This document shows, piece after piece, positions 16,675 to 25,775 of a stretch of 64,000 bases of DNA. Below the pieces are notes generated by a model that saw nothing but the letters and a program-made list of their open reading frames with translations, was not told where the DNA came from and did not search any database. Source of the stretch: Breoghania sp037026715. Lineage in GTDB: Bacteria; Pseudomonadota; Alphaproteobacteria; Rhizobiales; Stappiaceae. Numbering within the stretch: the first letter of the stretch is position 1; each line of letters opens with the position of its first letter. A program made the translations under genes and the position numbers. Location of the stretch: the NCBI RefSeq assembly GCF_037026715.1, contig NZ_JBANCG010000005.1, positions 62,001 through 126,000 of the forward strand, in the 5' to 3' direction.

Positions 16675-17805
16675 ATGGCAAGCATCCAGTTGCAGACGGT
16701 CAGTAAGGCCTTCGGATCCAACGTCTACGGGGTCCGGGACGTTGACCTGACGATCGAGGACGGCGAGTTCATCTGCTTTCTCGGTCCGTCGGGATGCGGC
16801 AAATCCACCACCTTGCGCATGATCGCCGGGCTTGAGGATGTGACCAGCGGCTCGATCCTGATCGGCGACAAGGACATGACCCGCGTGGCCCCGCGCGACC
16901 GCAATGTCGCCGTGGTCTTCCAGAGCTATGCGCTCTACCCGCACATGACGGTCCGCCAGAACATGGAGTTCGGGCTCAAGATGCGGGGCCTTGAGCCGGC
17001 AAGGCGCGACGAGAGGATCGACACTGTCAGCGAGATCCTCGGGCTCACGCCCTACCTGAACCGCAAGCCGGCCGCGCTTTCCGGTGGCCAGCGCCAGCGC
17101 GTCGCGCTCGGCCGGGCGATGGTGCGCGAGCCTGACGTCTTTCTGATGGACGAGCCGCTGTCCAATCTCGATGCGAAGCTGCGCGCGGAAATGCGGCTGG
17201 AGCTGATCAAGCTGCACCGCCGGCTCGGGCGCACGACCATCTTCGTCACCCACGACCAGGTCGAGGCGATGACGATGGGCGACCGGATCTGCATCATGCG
17301 CGACGGTCACCTGGTGCAGGTCGGCAAGCCGCTGGAGGTCTATGCCAATCCCGTCGATACGTTCGTCGCGCAGTTTCTGGCCTCCCCGGCGATGAACCTG
17401 CTTGATGCCGAACTCCTCGACGATACGGACGGGGGAAAGGTCGTCGTATCCGCCTTCGGCCGGTTCCCGCTTTCGCCAACGCAGGCCAAAGCCTATGAGG
17501 CGGCGCGCGGTCGAAAGCTTCTTGTGGGACTGAGGCCCGAAGACATCCACGAGGAGGCGGGCCCCGATCGGGTCGCCTTCCACGCGGAGATCGTTGCCGT
17601 GGAAGCGCTGGGGACGGAGAACATCGTCGTCTTCACCGTCGCCGGCCGGGAGTACACCGCACGCCTGGGCCGGCACTACATTCCAGCGGTCGGCACCGCC
17701 GTCCCGCTCCATGCGGATCCGCGGCAGCTGCATCTCTTCGACGCAGAAACCACGCGGGCCTATCCCCGCCCCTCCTTCGAACCGCATTCCGGCAAGGAGG
17801 TCTAG
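16675..17805 (+). CDS. ABC importer ATPase, MalK/UgpC type
   Basis: A 376-residue carbohydrate ABC ATPase. Walker A is GPSGCGKST, the signature is LSGGQRQR, Walker B is VFLMDEPLSNLD, and a C-terminal TOBE/OB regulatory domain covers about residues 235-370. It drives uptake by the two permeases and binding protein that follow. It lies four bases before the first permease gene. Length and architecture are normal for ATPases of sugar, polyol and glycerol-phosphate importers; the substrate is not visible in the ATPase itself. Confidence 0.93.
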   Translation: MASIQLQTVSKAFGSNVYGVRDVDLTIEDGEFICFLGPSGCGKSTTLRMIAGLEDVTSGSILIGDKDMTRVAPRDRNVAVVFQSYALYPHMTVRQNMEFGLKMRGLEPARRDERIDTVSEILGLTPYLNRKPAALSGGQRQRVALGRAMVREPDVFLMDEPLSNLDAKLRAEMRLELIKLHRRLGRTTIFVTHDQVEAMTMGDRICIMRDGHLVQVGKPLEVYANPVDTFVAQFLASPAMNLLDAELLDDTDGGKVVVSAFGRFPLSPTQAKAYEAARGRKLLVGLRPEDIHEEAGPDRVAFHAEIVAVEALGTENIVVFTVAGREYTARLGRHYIPAVGTAVPLHADPRQLHLFDAETTRAYPRPSFEPHSGKEV

Positions 17806-17809
17806 GCCC

Positions 17810-18607
17810 ATGCGCAAGGCTGTCTCCCACCTCGGACTGATCTTCTTTTCCGCAGTGGTGCTGCTGCCGATCCTCTGGGTCCTGCGAACGAGCCTCGTTC
17901 CCGAACATCTTTCCTACAGCTCCGAGATCCTGCCCGAACTCACGTTCGACAATTACCTTGCGCTCTTCACCACAAAGCATTTCGGCAACAACTACGTGAA
18001 CTCGATCCTTGTTGCGGTCGGTTCGGTCGTCGTCGCCATGCCGCTCGCCTGCACCACCGGCTACGCCTTTGCCCGGTTCCGCACCAGCGGGCGGGCGGGA
18101 CGCTTCGCGGTTCTCGCCACCCAGATGCTGCCGCCGGTGGCCCTCGCCCTGCCCACCTTCATGTTCTACCGCACGGTCGGCCTCACCAATTCGTTGACCG
18201 GCCTGACGCTGGTCTACGCCGCGCTGAACCTGCCTTTCCTCACCTGGATCCTGATGGGCTTCTTCGAATCCGTGCCCTCCGACCTCGAGGGTGCCGCAAT
18301 GACAGATGGCGCAACCGCGTGGGGCGCCTTCTGGCGCATCGTGCTTCCGGTCGCAGCTCCCGGCATCGCGGCGGCTGCCGTGCTCGGCTTCATCCTGTCG
18401 TGGAACGAGTTTCTCTTCGCCCTGATCCTTGGTGGGCCAAGGACCGCGACCGTCCCGGTTGCGCTGGCCTCGCTTCAAACCTCCAACGGCGTCGAGATCG
18501 CGAAAGTGTCCGCCGGCGTTTCCCTTGCCATTCTGCCCCTGATGATCGCGTCGCGCTTCATTCAGCGCTACCTCGTCCAGGGCCTTTCCTTCGGCAGCGT
18601 CAAATGA
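17810..18607 (+). CDS. ABC sugar permease, MalG type
   Basis: A 265-residue inner-membrane permease with about six helices and the EAA loop DLEGAAMTDGATAWGAFWRIVLP that docks on the ATPase. A short N-terminus and MalG-like length place it in the second-permease class. The ATG at 17810 follows GGAGG closely; a longer frame beginning at 17594 lies inside the ATPase gene. The binding-protein gene starts 59 bp later. Confidence 0.92.
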   Translation: MRKAVSHLGLIFFSAVVLLPILWVLRTSLVPEHLSYSSEILPELTFDNYLALFTTKHFGNNYVNSILVAVGSVVVAMPLACTTGYAFARFRTSGRAGRFAVLATQMLPPVALALPTFMFYRTVGLTNSLTGLTLVYAALNLPFLTWILMGFFESVPSDLEGAAMTDGATAWGAFWRIVLPVAAPGIAAAAVLGFILSWNEFLFALILGGPRTATVPVALASLQTSNGVEIAKVSAGVSLAILPLMIASRFIQRYLVQGLSFGSVK

Positions 18608-18666
18608 CTGTCGTTTCGGGCCAAAAGGCCATCCCCGCATCTCCTTGCCAGAGAGGTTTGCCCCGC

Positions 18667-19935
18667 ATGACCGCATACAAGTTCGCAGGCACCTTCGCCG
18701 CCGCGCTGCTCGCATCCACCACCTTCGCCAGCGCCGAAGGCATCACCCTCCACGCCCTCATGGAGGACGTGCCGGAAACCACTATCATCGAGAAGATGCT
18801 GCCCGAGTTCACCAAGGAAACGGGCATCAAGGTCGAGTTCGAGAAGGTCGGCTACGGCGACATGCACGACAAGCTCGTCGCCCAGCTCGTTTCCGGAGAG
18901 AGCTATTACAACCTTCTTTCCGTCGATTTCCTGTGGGCGGGCGAGTTCCCGGCCGCCGGCTGGCTGACGGACCTGAAGCCCTATGTCGAGAAGTCCGGCT
19001 TCGACCTGAAGCCCTTCATCCCCTCCACGCTGGACCTGCTCGGCGCCACCGACAAGGCCATGCCCATCCTGCCCATGTACAACTACTCCATGGGCGTGAT
19101 CTACCGCACGGACCTGCTGACGGACGAGAAGCTCGCCAAGGCCTATGAGGAGAAGACCGGCAAGAAGCTCGAACTGCCTGCCACGCTTGCCGACTATGTC
19201 GAGCTCGCCAAGTTCATGAAGGCCAACGCGGGCGTCGCCGGTGCGGCCATGCAGGGCCAGAAGGGCGACCCGAACGCGATGGAGTTCTCCAACTACCTCT
19301 TTGCGGCCGGCGGCGAGTATCTTGACGGCGACAAGGTCGTCCTTGACAGCGAGGCTGGCGTGAAGGCGCTGGATCTCTACGTCGATGCGATCCAGAACGC
19401 GGCGCAGACCGGCGCGCTTTCGGCAACGCTTGACGACACCATGCGCCTGATGTGCTCGGGCAATGCCTTCTCCATGGTCACCTACTGGTGGATGCTGCCG
19501 CAGCTCGACAACAAGGACGCCTGCCCGGCGGTTGCCGGCAAGCTGTCGCTCGGCGTGATGCCCGGCGGCCACGGCGAAAGCGGCGGCTGGGGCTGGGGCA
19601 TTCCGGCCAATGTGCCCGATGATGCCAAGGATGCGGCCTGGACTTTCATCACCTGGGTTCAGGGCAAGGAGATCGCCGTCAAGCGGGCGCTGGAAGGCCA
19701 TGCGCCGGTGCGCTCCGACGTCTTCGAGGACAAGGCCGTTCTGGAGAAGTATCCGTTCTATGCCGACGGCATGGACATCGTCGCCAGCGGCAAGTCCTTC
19801 CCGATCTTCACCTACTCCGCGCAGTATGAAGACGTCCTCGGCACGCAGGTCTCGCTGGCCGCAAGCGGCGATGCGACGACGAAGGATGCGATCAAGGCAG
19901 CCTCCAAGGGCCTGACCGATCTGCTTTCGAAGTAA
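18667..19935 (+). CDS. Periplasmic sugar-binding protein (family 1 solute-binding)
   Basis: A 422-residue binding protein. A signal peptide (about 22-24 residues, ending FASA) is followed by a MalE-type fold: TIIEKMLPEFTKETGIKVEF, GYGDMHDKLVAQL and a C-terminal TFITWVQGKE block. It captures the substrate in the periplasm for the flanking permeases. The ATG at 18667 directly precedes the signal peptide; the longer open frame upstream is out-of-frame read-through over the permease gene. A hairpin follows the gene, usual where binding protein is made in excess. Confidence 0.93.
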   Translation: MTAYKFAGTFAAALLASTTFASAEGITLHALMEDVPETTIIEKMLPEFTKETGIKVEFEKVGYGDMHDKLVAQLVSGESYYNLLSVDFLWAGEFPAAGWLTDLKPYVEKSGFDLKPFIPSTLDLLGATDKAMPILPMYNYSMGVIYRTDLLTDEKLAKAYEEKTGKKLELPATLADYVELAKFMKANAGVAGAAMQGQKGDPNAMEFSNYLFAAGGEYLDGDKVVLDSEAGVKALDLYVDAIQNAAQTGALSATLDDTMRLMCSGNAFSMVTYWWMLPQLDNKDACPAVAGKLSLGVMPGGHGESGGWGWGIPANVPDDAKDAAWTFITWVQGKEIAVKRALEGHAPVRSDVFEDKAVLEKYPFYADGMDIVASGKSFPIFTYSAQYEDVLGTQVSLAASGDATTKDAIKAASKGLTDLLSK

Positions 19936-19955
19936 GACAAGACCGTCTGAAACCG

Positions 19956-19999
19956 CTCCCAGACCCCGCGCACCGGTCGGTGACGCCGGGGCCTGGGAG
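19956..19999 (+). terminator. Hairpin after the sugar-binding-protein gene
   Basis: CTCCCAGACCCCG (19956-19968) pairs with 19987-19999 at 12 of 13 positions, loop 18 bases. It lies between the binding-protein gene and the second permease, where a partial terminator or RNA stabiliser would give more binding protein than permease. Confidence 0.5.
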
Positions 20000-20023
20000 A
20001 TCTTCCCGCGCAGGAGAGCGTGA

Positions 20024-20905
20024 ATGTCACTTTTCAGCTCGCTGGACAGACGCAGACGCACCGGGTGGGCCTTCGCCGCGCCGGGGCTTTCCGCGCTTGC
20101 CATCACCATGGGCTTTCCGCTTCTCTATGCGCTGGCGATTTCCCTTTCCTCCATGACGCTGCTCAAGCCGCACCTCTCGCCCTTTGTCGGCTTTGACAAT
20201 TTCATTTCGATCATGGGCGAGAGCCTGTTCTGGCATTCTCTGTTCCTGACGATCCGATATTCGGTGGCGACGGTGGTCGGCGAGTTCGTGATCGGGCTCG
20301 CCATCGCGCTCATGCTCCAGCGCACGTTCCACCTGCGACCAGTCTATTTCGCGATCCTCACCCTGCCCATGGCGATGTCGCCGGTGGCCGTCGCCCTGAT
20401 CTGGCGCATGCTGCTGCAGCCAAATCTCGGTATCGTCAACCAGATGCTGGTGGGAATGGGCCTGCCTGCGGTGGACTGGCTCGGCAGCTCCGATCTTGCC
20501 CTGTCGACGATGGTCGGGATCGATATCTGGCAGCAGACCTCGTTCGTGGTGCTGCTGCTGTCGGCCGGTCTTGCCTCGCTGCCGAAGGATCCTTACGAGG
20601 CGGCGGAAGTCGATGGCGCAAGTGCTTTCCAGCAGTTCTGGTACATAACCCTGCCGCTGCTGCGCCCGATCTCGGCCATTGCCATCATCATCCAGCTCAT
20701 CAACGAGTTCCGCACCTACGACCTGATCTACGTGCTGACGAAAGGCGGGCCGGGCGTGTCCACCGAGCTTCTGTCCTTCTTCGCCTACAAGCGCGCCTTT
20801 CAGGGCCTCTCGCTCAACGAGGGCAATGCGGCGGCCTTCATCCTTCTGCTGATCGTGCTGGTGATCACCGTCGTGTTCTTCGCACGCCTGGAACGCAACA
20901 ACTGA
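20024..20905 (+). CDS. ABC sugar permease, MalF type
   Basis: A 293-residue inner-membrane permease with about six helices and the EAA loop DPYEAAEVDGASAFQQFWYITLP. It pairs with the permease at 17810. The gene order ATPase, MalG-type, binding protein, MalF-type is unusual, as the two permeases are normally adjacent. Translation starts at the ATG after CAGGAGAGCG. Confidence 0.92.
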   Translation: MSLFSSLDRRRRTGWAFAAPGLSALAITMGFPLLYALAISLSSMTLLKPHLSPFVGFDNFISIMGESLFWHSLFLTIRYSVATVVGEFVIGLAIALMLQRTFHLRPVYFAILTLPMAMSPVAVALIWRMLLQPNLGIVNQMLVGMGLPAVDWLGSSDLALSTMVGIDIWQQTSFVVLLLSAGLASLPKDPYEAAEVDGASAFQQFWYITLPLLRPISAIAIIIQLINEFRTYDLIYVLTKGGPGVSTELLSFFAYKRAFQGLSLNEGNAAAFILLLIVLVITVVFFARLERNN

Positions 20906-21110
20906 GCGGCGCCTCGCAAGCCTGCGTTGCCGCCCTGCCCCCTCCGAGGGCGCGATGAGATGTGTGTGATCGCCCGGCGGGGCGGCCGGTCGATGCGCTT
21001 ATGCGAGCATGCCGGGCGCTTGCAGGCGTTCTTTACGTATCCTTCGCTCCTATGAGCTAGTCTGCGTGTGTTCGCCCGACGAAGATCCACCCGCCGAGCA
21101 GCGCCGTACC

Positions 21111-22019
21111 ATGAACAGCCAGATCACCCTCAAGCAGCTCGAAACACTCTACTGGATCGCCCGTCTGGGGACGTTCGAGCGTGCCGCGTCGCGGCTTGCA
21201 ACCTCTCAGTCCGCCGTTTCCAAACGAATGCAGGAACTGGAACGCGCCTCCGCCATCGAGATCTTCGATCGCAGCCAGCGCGGCGCCCGGCTGTCGGCGA
21301 AGGGGGAGGAACTGCTCGCCATTGCCGAGAAGATGCTCGTCCTGCACGATCAGATCGCGGACGTACGGGCGAGCGAAACCGGTCGGCCGCGGCTGCTGCG
21401 CCTGGGCGTTACCGAACTCACCGCGATGACCTGGCTGCCCCGTCTTGTCGGCGTGCTTCGCGAGCATTATCCCGCGCTGAAGATCTCGCCGGCTGTCGAC
21501 ATGAGCCGGACCCTTTTCTCTGCACTTGAAGACGATCACCTCGATCTCATCATCGTTCCCAGCGCCTTCCGCATGCCGGAGTTCTTTTCGCTGCCGTTGG
21601 CGGAGGTCGAGAACGTCTGGATGGCGAAGAAAGGGCTCATCGATACGAGCCGGCCCCATTCGGTCCGCGATCTGGCGGAATATCCGATGCTGATGCAGGG
21701 CAGCCAGTCGGGTTCCGGCATCCTGCTCAACAAGTGGCTGCAATCGCAGGGCATAGCGGTACAAGAGGCATTGACCTCCGACAGCATGACGGCGCTGTTG
21801 GGGCTCGCTGTCGCCGGGCTCGGCGTCAGCTACCTTCCCGGACACTGCTTTTCGCATCTGGTTGACAGCGGTCAACTCGAGATCATCCGCACCGAGGAAA
21901 GCCTTCCACCCGTTCCCTACGTCGCCATGTACCGCGAGGACCGCCCTCATTCGTTGATCCACCATGTGGCCGAGATCGCCGCGAGTTGTGCGGATTTCGA
22001 ATGCAGCTTTCAAAGCTGA
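21111..22019 (+). CDS. LysR-family transcriptional regulator
   Basis: A 302-residue LysR regulator. The helix-turn-helix is in TLKQLETLYWIARLGTFERAASRLATSQSAVSKRM (cited here as residues 5-39), and the effector domain covers about 90-295. The ATG at 21111 was chosen by the normal LysR start. It runs in the same direction as the aminotransferase gene 164 bp downstream and is likely to control the aminotransferase/aldolase/oxoprolinase block; its ligand is unknown. Confidence 0.88.
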   Translation: MNSQITLKQLETLYWIARLGTFERAASRLATSQSAVSKRMQELERASAIEIFDRSQRGARLSAKGEELLAIAEKMLVLHDQIADVRASETGRPRLLRLGVTELTAMTWLPRLVGVLREHYPALKISPAVDMSRTLFSALEDDHLDLIIVPSAFRMPEFFSLPLAEVENVWMAKKGLIDTSRPHSVRDLAEYPMLMQGSQSGSGILLNKWLQSQGIAVQEALTSDSMTALLGLAVAGLGVSYLPGHCFSHLVDSGQLEIIRTEESLPPVPYVAMYREDRPHSLIHHVAEIAASCADFECSFQS

Positions 22020-22183
22020 CAGTCTGCCGTGACGGGAAATTGCCACGGGTGCCGCCCCCGCCCGGACCTGCATGGCATGACATATTGGAATGAATTGATA
22101 GTCGCTAATATCTCTTTTTATTGATTATTCCCCCGTCTTACCTTGAGGCCTCGTCCTTACGCGGTATCGAGGTTTCTCCCATT

Positions 22184-23389
22184 ATGGCGATTGCGCTTTC
22201 GAAGAAGGTCCAGGCTCTCAAGCCGTCGGCAAGCATTGCTGCAAAGCAGCGCGTGACGGAACTTCAGGCCCAGGGCCGCACGATTCTCGATTTCACGCTG
22301 GGCGAGCCGGATCAGGACACCCCGGAGGCGATCATCGAGGCCGGCGTTGCCGCACTTCGCGGCGGGGACACCCATTACACAGGCTCCGCCGGCAAGCTTG
22401 AGCTGCGCAAGGCGATCTGCGAGAAGCTCGCGCGCGACAATGCCGTCAGCTATTCGCCCGACGAAATCGTCGTCGCGGCCGGGGCCAAGCAGATCATCTA
22501 CGAGGCCTTTGCCGCGACGCTGGAAAGCGGCGACGAGGTTGTCATTCCCGCCCCCTATTGGGTCAGCTATCCCGATATCGTCCGTCTCAACGGCGCGGTC
22601 CCGGTCATCGTCGAGTGTCCGCCGGAGGCGGGCTTTCGCCTGACGCCGGAGGCGCTTGAAGCCGCGATCACGCCGAAGACGCGTTGGCTTATCGTGAATT
22701 CCCCATCGAACCCCTCGGGCGCGGTGCTCGAAAGGGAGCACTGGGCGGCTCTCGTCGAAGTTCTGGAGCGCCATCCCCACGTCGCCGTCATGACGGACGA
22801 GATCTACGAGAAGATTGTCTTCGACGGCATCCGCAACTGCTCGCCGGTCTCCCTGGCCCCCGGCATGAAAGACCGCTGCCTGATCGTCAACGGCATGTCC
22901 AAAGCCTATGCGATGACCGGCTGGCGTATCGGCTATGCGGCCGGTCCGGCGAACCTGATCAAGGCGATCATCAAGCTGATCGGCCAGTCGACGACGTGCA
23001 CCACGGCCTTTGCCCAGACGGCGGCGACAGAAGCGTTGCGCGGCGACCAGAAGCCCATCGCCGACATGGTCGCGATCTACCGGGAACGCCGCGATCTCAT
23101 CGTCTCCATGCTGAACGACATTCCAGGCGTAACCTGCTCGACGCCCGGCGGCGCCTTCTATGTTTTCCCGGACATCCGTCCGCTTCTGGGCCGCAAGGGG
23201 CCGGATGGCGCCATCGATAGCGATCTCGAGCTTGTCAGCTATCTGCTCGACGAGGCCGGTGTCGCGGTGATGGACGGCACGTCCTACGGAATGCCGGGTT
23301 TCCTGCGCCTGTCGTTTGCGACTTCCACGGCCACCATCCGCTCCGGTTGCACCGCCATCGGCGCTGCCATCGCCAAGCTTTCCGACTAA
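22184..23389 (+). CDS. Class I aminotransferase (aspartate aminotransferase family)
   Basis: A 401-residue PLP aminotransferase of fold type I, subgroup I-gamma. The DFTLGEPDQDTP start motif, the NSPSNPSG loop and the PLP lysine K240 in SKAYAMTGWRIGY are present. Alphaproteobacterial aspartate aminotransferases have this form. It exchanges an amino acid for a 2-oxo acid in the cytoplasm. The ATG at 22184 precedes the family start; an extension to 22121 is possible. The RraA-like gene begins 20 bp later. That pairing suggests it makes the 2-oxo acid which the aldolase splits rather than being the housekeeping enzyme. Confidence 0.9.
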   Translation: MAIALSKKVQALKPSASIAAKQRVTELQAQGRTILDFTLGEPDQDTPEAIIEAGVAALRGGDTHYTGSAGKLELRKAICEKLARDNAVSYSPDEIVVAAGAKQIIYEAFAATLESGDEVVIPAPYWVSYPDIVRLNGAVPVIVECPPEAGFRLTPEALEAAITPKTRWLIVNSPSNPSGAVLEREHWAALVEVLERHPHVAVMTDEIYEKIVFDGIRNCSPVSLAPGMKDRCLIVNGMSKAYAMTGWRIGYAAGPANLIKAIIKLIGQSTTCTTAFAQTAATEALRGDQKPIADMVAIYRERRDLIVSMLNDIPGVTCSTPGGAFYVFPDIRPLLGRKGPDGAIDSDLELVSYLLDEAGVAVMDGTSYGMPGFLRLSFATSTATIRSGCTAIGAAIAKLSD

Positions 23390-23409
23390 TTATCAGGAAA
23401 ACCAGTCAG

Positions 23410-24036
23410 ATGACGTCTTCCACTCCCGACAAGGAAACCGTTGACCGCCTGATCGCGGCGTTCAGGGAATGCCCTGTTCCCAACATCAGCGACAACATGG
23501 AACGCGCGGTCGGCGCGCGGGGAATCCGCCCTTTTCACAAGGGAAGCCGCATGGCGGGGCGCGCGCGTACCGTGCGCACCAATCCGGGTGACAATCTCTT
23601 CATCTACAAGGCCTTCGAGCTTGTCCAGCCGGGCGATATCGTGGTCGTCGATGGCGGTGGCTACGAGGACCGGGCCCTGATCGGCGAGATCATGTCTGCG
23701 ATCGCCAGGTCCAGGGGCGCGGCGGGCATGGTGCTCGACGGCGCCGTTCGCGATGCCGATGCCCTTGCGGCCGATGACTTCCCGGTCTTCGCACGCGCCG
23801 TCTCTCATCTCGGCCCCTACAAAAACGGCCCCGGCAAGCTCGACATTCCCGTCAGCATCGGCGGGCTCGTCATTTCTCCGGGAGATATCGTCGTCGGCGA
23901 TTGCGATGGTATCGTCGCCTTCCCACCTTCGATTGCGGAAGACCTCCTTGCCGCGACGCTCAGGCAGCAGGAGAAGGAGGCAGACATTCTCGCCTCCATC
24001 GCCAACGGCACCTACGCCGGGGCCTACGGCAAATGA
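23410..24036 (+). CDS. RraA-like protein, probable 4-hydroxy-4-methyl-2-oxoglutarate-type aldolase
   Basis: A 208-residue member of the RraA/HMG-CHA aldolase family. The metal and pyruvate-binding motif DGAVRD (D110-D115, with R114 and D115) and the family GDIVVVDGGG and GDIVVGDCDG blocks are intact. True RraA regulates RNase E, while relatives in catabolic loci cleave 4-hydroxy-2-oxo-dicarboxylates to pyruvate plus an oxo acid. Its position between an aminotransferase and 5-oxoprolinase-type genes favours the aldolase role. Which branch it belongs to is inferred from context. Confidence 0.82.
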   Translation: MTSSTPDKETVDRLIAAFRECPVPNISDNMERAVGARGIRPFHKGSRMAGRARTVRTNPGDNLFIYKAFELVQPGDIVVVDGGGYEDRALIGEIMSAIARSRGAAGMVLDGAVRDADALAADDFPVFARAVSHLGPYKNGPGKLDIPVSIGGLVISPGDIVVGDCDGIVAFPPSIAEDLLAATLRQQEKEADILASIANGTYAGAYGK

Positions 24037-24113
24037 TCCGGTAGCCGCGCCTCGGCACGGCGCCTCCCCGGTCCTTCCGGACACGACGAGTCTCGCGCCC
24101 TGCCCCAACCAAG

Positions 24114-24782
24114 ATGAAGCCTGCCATGACCGACACGACCTTCCGCATTTCCCATCTGGGCGAACGGGCGCTGCTCTTCGAGGTGCCCGGCCCGATGGTT
24201 CTTGATGTTCAACGCCGCATCTGGGCCTTCGCCCGGGAGCTCGATGAACGCAAGGAAGTGCGGGAGACGGTGCCGGGCGTGCACAGTGTCCTGGCGATCC
24301 TGCACGATGAGGTGGCCACGGAGCGGTTCGCACCACGGCTTGCGGCGCTGTGGAACGAGATCGAGCCGCTGCGCGAACCTGGCCGCCTGATCGAGGTGCC
24401 GGTCGTCTACGGTGGGGAGATGGGCGAGGATCTCGGCTGGATCGCCTCCAGCCGTGACCTGACGGTTCGCGAGGCGGTCGAAATCCACTCCGCTCCCGAA
24501 TACACGGTCTATGCGCTGGGCAGCCAGCCCGGTTTCGGCTATCTCGGCGGCCTGGATGCCTGTCTCGCCACGCCGCGTCGCACGACGCCCAGGCTCAGCG
24601 TCGTCGCCGGCAGCATCATCATCGGGGGCGCCCAGGCCGGTGTGCTGTCGCGCACGTCTCCATCCGGCTGGCACATCATCGGCCACACCGAACTCGATTT
24701 CTTCGATCCCGCGGCCGACCAGCCTTCGCTCATCGCGCCGGGCGATCGCATCCGTTTCCGTCCCGTGGAGGTTCTGAGTTGA
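24114..24782 (+). CDS. pxpB: 5-oxoprolinase subunit B family protein (PxpB)
   Basis: A 222-residue PxpB/KipI-type protein, the former allophanate hydrolase subunit 1 domain. The core is QPGFGYLGGLDACLATPRR, then VAGSIIIGGAQAGVLSRTSP and GWHIIGHTELDFFDP. PxpB with PxpA and PxpC opens 5-oxoproline to glutamate using ATP. The motifs differ slightly from standard enzymes (SPSGW rather than SPGGW), so a different lactam is possible. Two ATGs (24114, 24126) lack a clear ribosome site; the first is given. The stop overlaps the pxpC start. Confidence 0.85.
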   Translation: MKPAMTDTTFRISHLGERALLFEVPGPMVLDVQRRIWAFARELDERKEVRETVPGVHSVLAILHDEVATERFAPRLAALWNEIEPLREPGRLIEVPVVYGGEMGEDLGWIASSRDLTVREAVEIHSAPEYTVYALGSQPGFGYLGGLDACLATPRRTTPRLSVVAGSIIIGGAQAGVLSRTSPSGWHIIGHTELDFFDPAADQPSLIAPGDRIRFRPVEVLS

Positions 24783-25723
24783 TCGAGATCGTCAATCCGG
24801 GGCCACTCGCCTCGATCCAGGATCTGGGACGAACAGGCCTTCGCAGCATCGGCGTCGGGTCCTCCGGCGCGATGGACCCACGCGCGCTCCGCATCGCCAA
24901 CCGGTTGATCGGCAATGACGATGCGGCAGCGGGTATCGAATTCACCTACGGCGACTTCGAGATCCGGTTCACGCAAAGCCTCGACATAGCGATTTCGGGC
25001 GCCGCGGCCGAGATATTCATCGATGACGCCGCCACCCCACGATGGTGGGCGCAGACGGTTCACGCCGGCCAGTGCCTGCGTGCGGGCTTTTCGCAAAGCG
25101 GCATGCGGATCTATCTTGCGGTCGGCGGCGGCATCGACGTGCCGGTGGTGATGGGCGCACGCGCAACCGATCTCAAGGGCGCCTTCGGCGGGCTCGACGG
25201 GCGGATGCTGCAAGCGGGCGATCGCCTGCAGGCCCGAAGGCCGAGGCTTGGCGCGGAAATCACCGGCTTCGGACTGAGCAAGGCCCATCATCCCGGTCTT
25301 TTCGCCGAAGGCGCGGAAGAGCGCGTGCTGCGCTTCGTGCCCGCGGCGGAGTGGGACGACTACGACGACGCCAACCAGCAGCTCTTCGTGGAAACCGACT
25401 GGACCGTTTCCTACGACAGCAATCGCAACGGCAGCCGACTGGAAGGTCCGCAGCTCGTGCCCATGCATCGGCGCGAACTGCTTTCCCACGGCATCCTGCC
25501 GGGAACCATCCAGCTGCCGCCGTCGGGCCAACCGGTCGTGCAGCTTCAGGAAGCCAATACCTGCGGCGGATACCCGAAGCTCGGTGCGCTGATTGCCGCC
25601 GATCTTCATCGCTTTGCCCAGGTACCACTTGGCGAGACGGTCCGCTTCAAGCCAGTCATGCTCGACGAGGCACGCGCGGCGGACGCCGTCGAAGAACATC
25701 GCATCCGCGCCATCGCGCGCTGA
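24779..25723 (+). CDS. pxpC: 5-oxoprolinase subunit C family protein (PxpC)
   Basis: A 314-residue PxpC/KipA-type protein (former allophanate hydrolase subunit 2). It starts with IEIVNPGPLASIQDLGRTGL and has YLAVGGGIDVPVVMGARATD and the C-terminal CGGYPKLGALIAADL blocks. It forms the ATP-dependent oxoprolinase complex with PxpB and PxpA. The start is a TTG overlapping the pxpB stop (TTGA), which is uncommon but matches the family N-terminus exactly. Confidence 0.85.
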   Translation: MIEIVNPGPLASIQDLGRTGLRSIGVGSSGAMDPRALRIANRLIGNDDAAAGIEFTYGDFEIRFTQSLDIAISGAAAEIFIDDAATPRWWAQTVHAGQCLRAGFSQSGMRIYLAVGGGIDVPVVMGARATDLKGAFGGLDGRMLQAGDRLQARRPRLGAEITGFGLSKAHHPGLFAEGAEERVLRFVPAAEWDDYDDANQQLFVETDWTVSYDSNRNGSRLEGPQLVPMHRRELLSHGILPGTIQLPPSGQPVVQLQEANTCGGYPKLGALIAADLHRFAQVPLGETVRFKPVMLDEARAADAVEEHRIRAIAR

Positions 25724-25775
25724 GTGATCCGGTTTGCACCTTTGCGCCGGGCGCATAGACGAGAAGATCGAACGA

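Noticed and set aside
18568..20109. A 513-codon open frame antisense to the sugar-binding-protein gene
   Set aside because: High-GC shadow frame; the plus-strand gene has a signal peptide and family motifs.
22184..23389. A simple housekeeping aspartate aminotransferase
   Set aside because: Not excluded by sequence, but the 20-bp spacing to an aldolase-like gene and the linked oxoprolinase genes make a pathway-specific role more likely.
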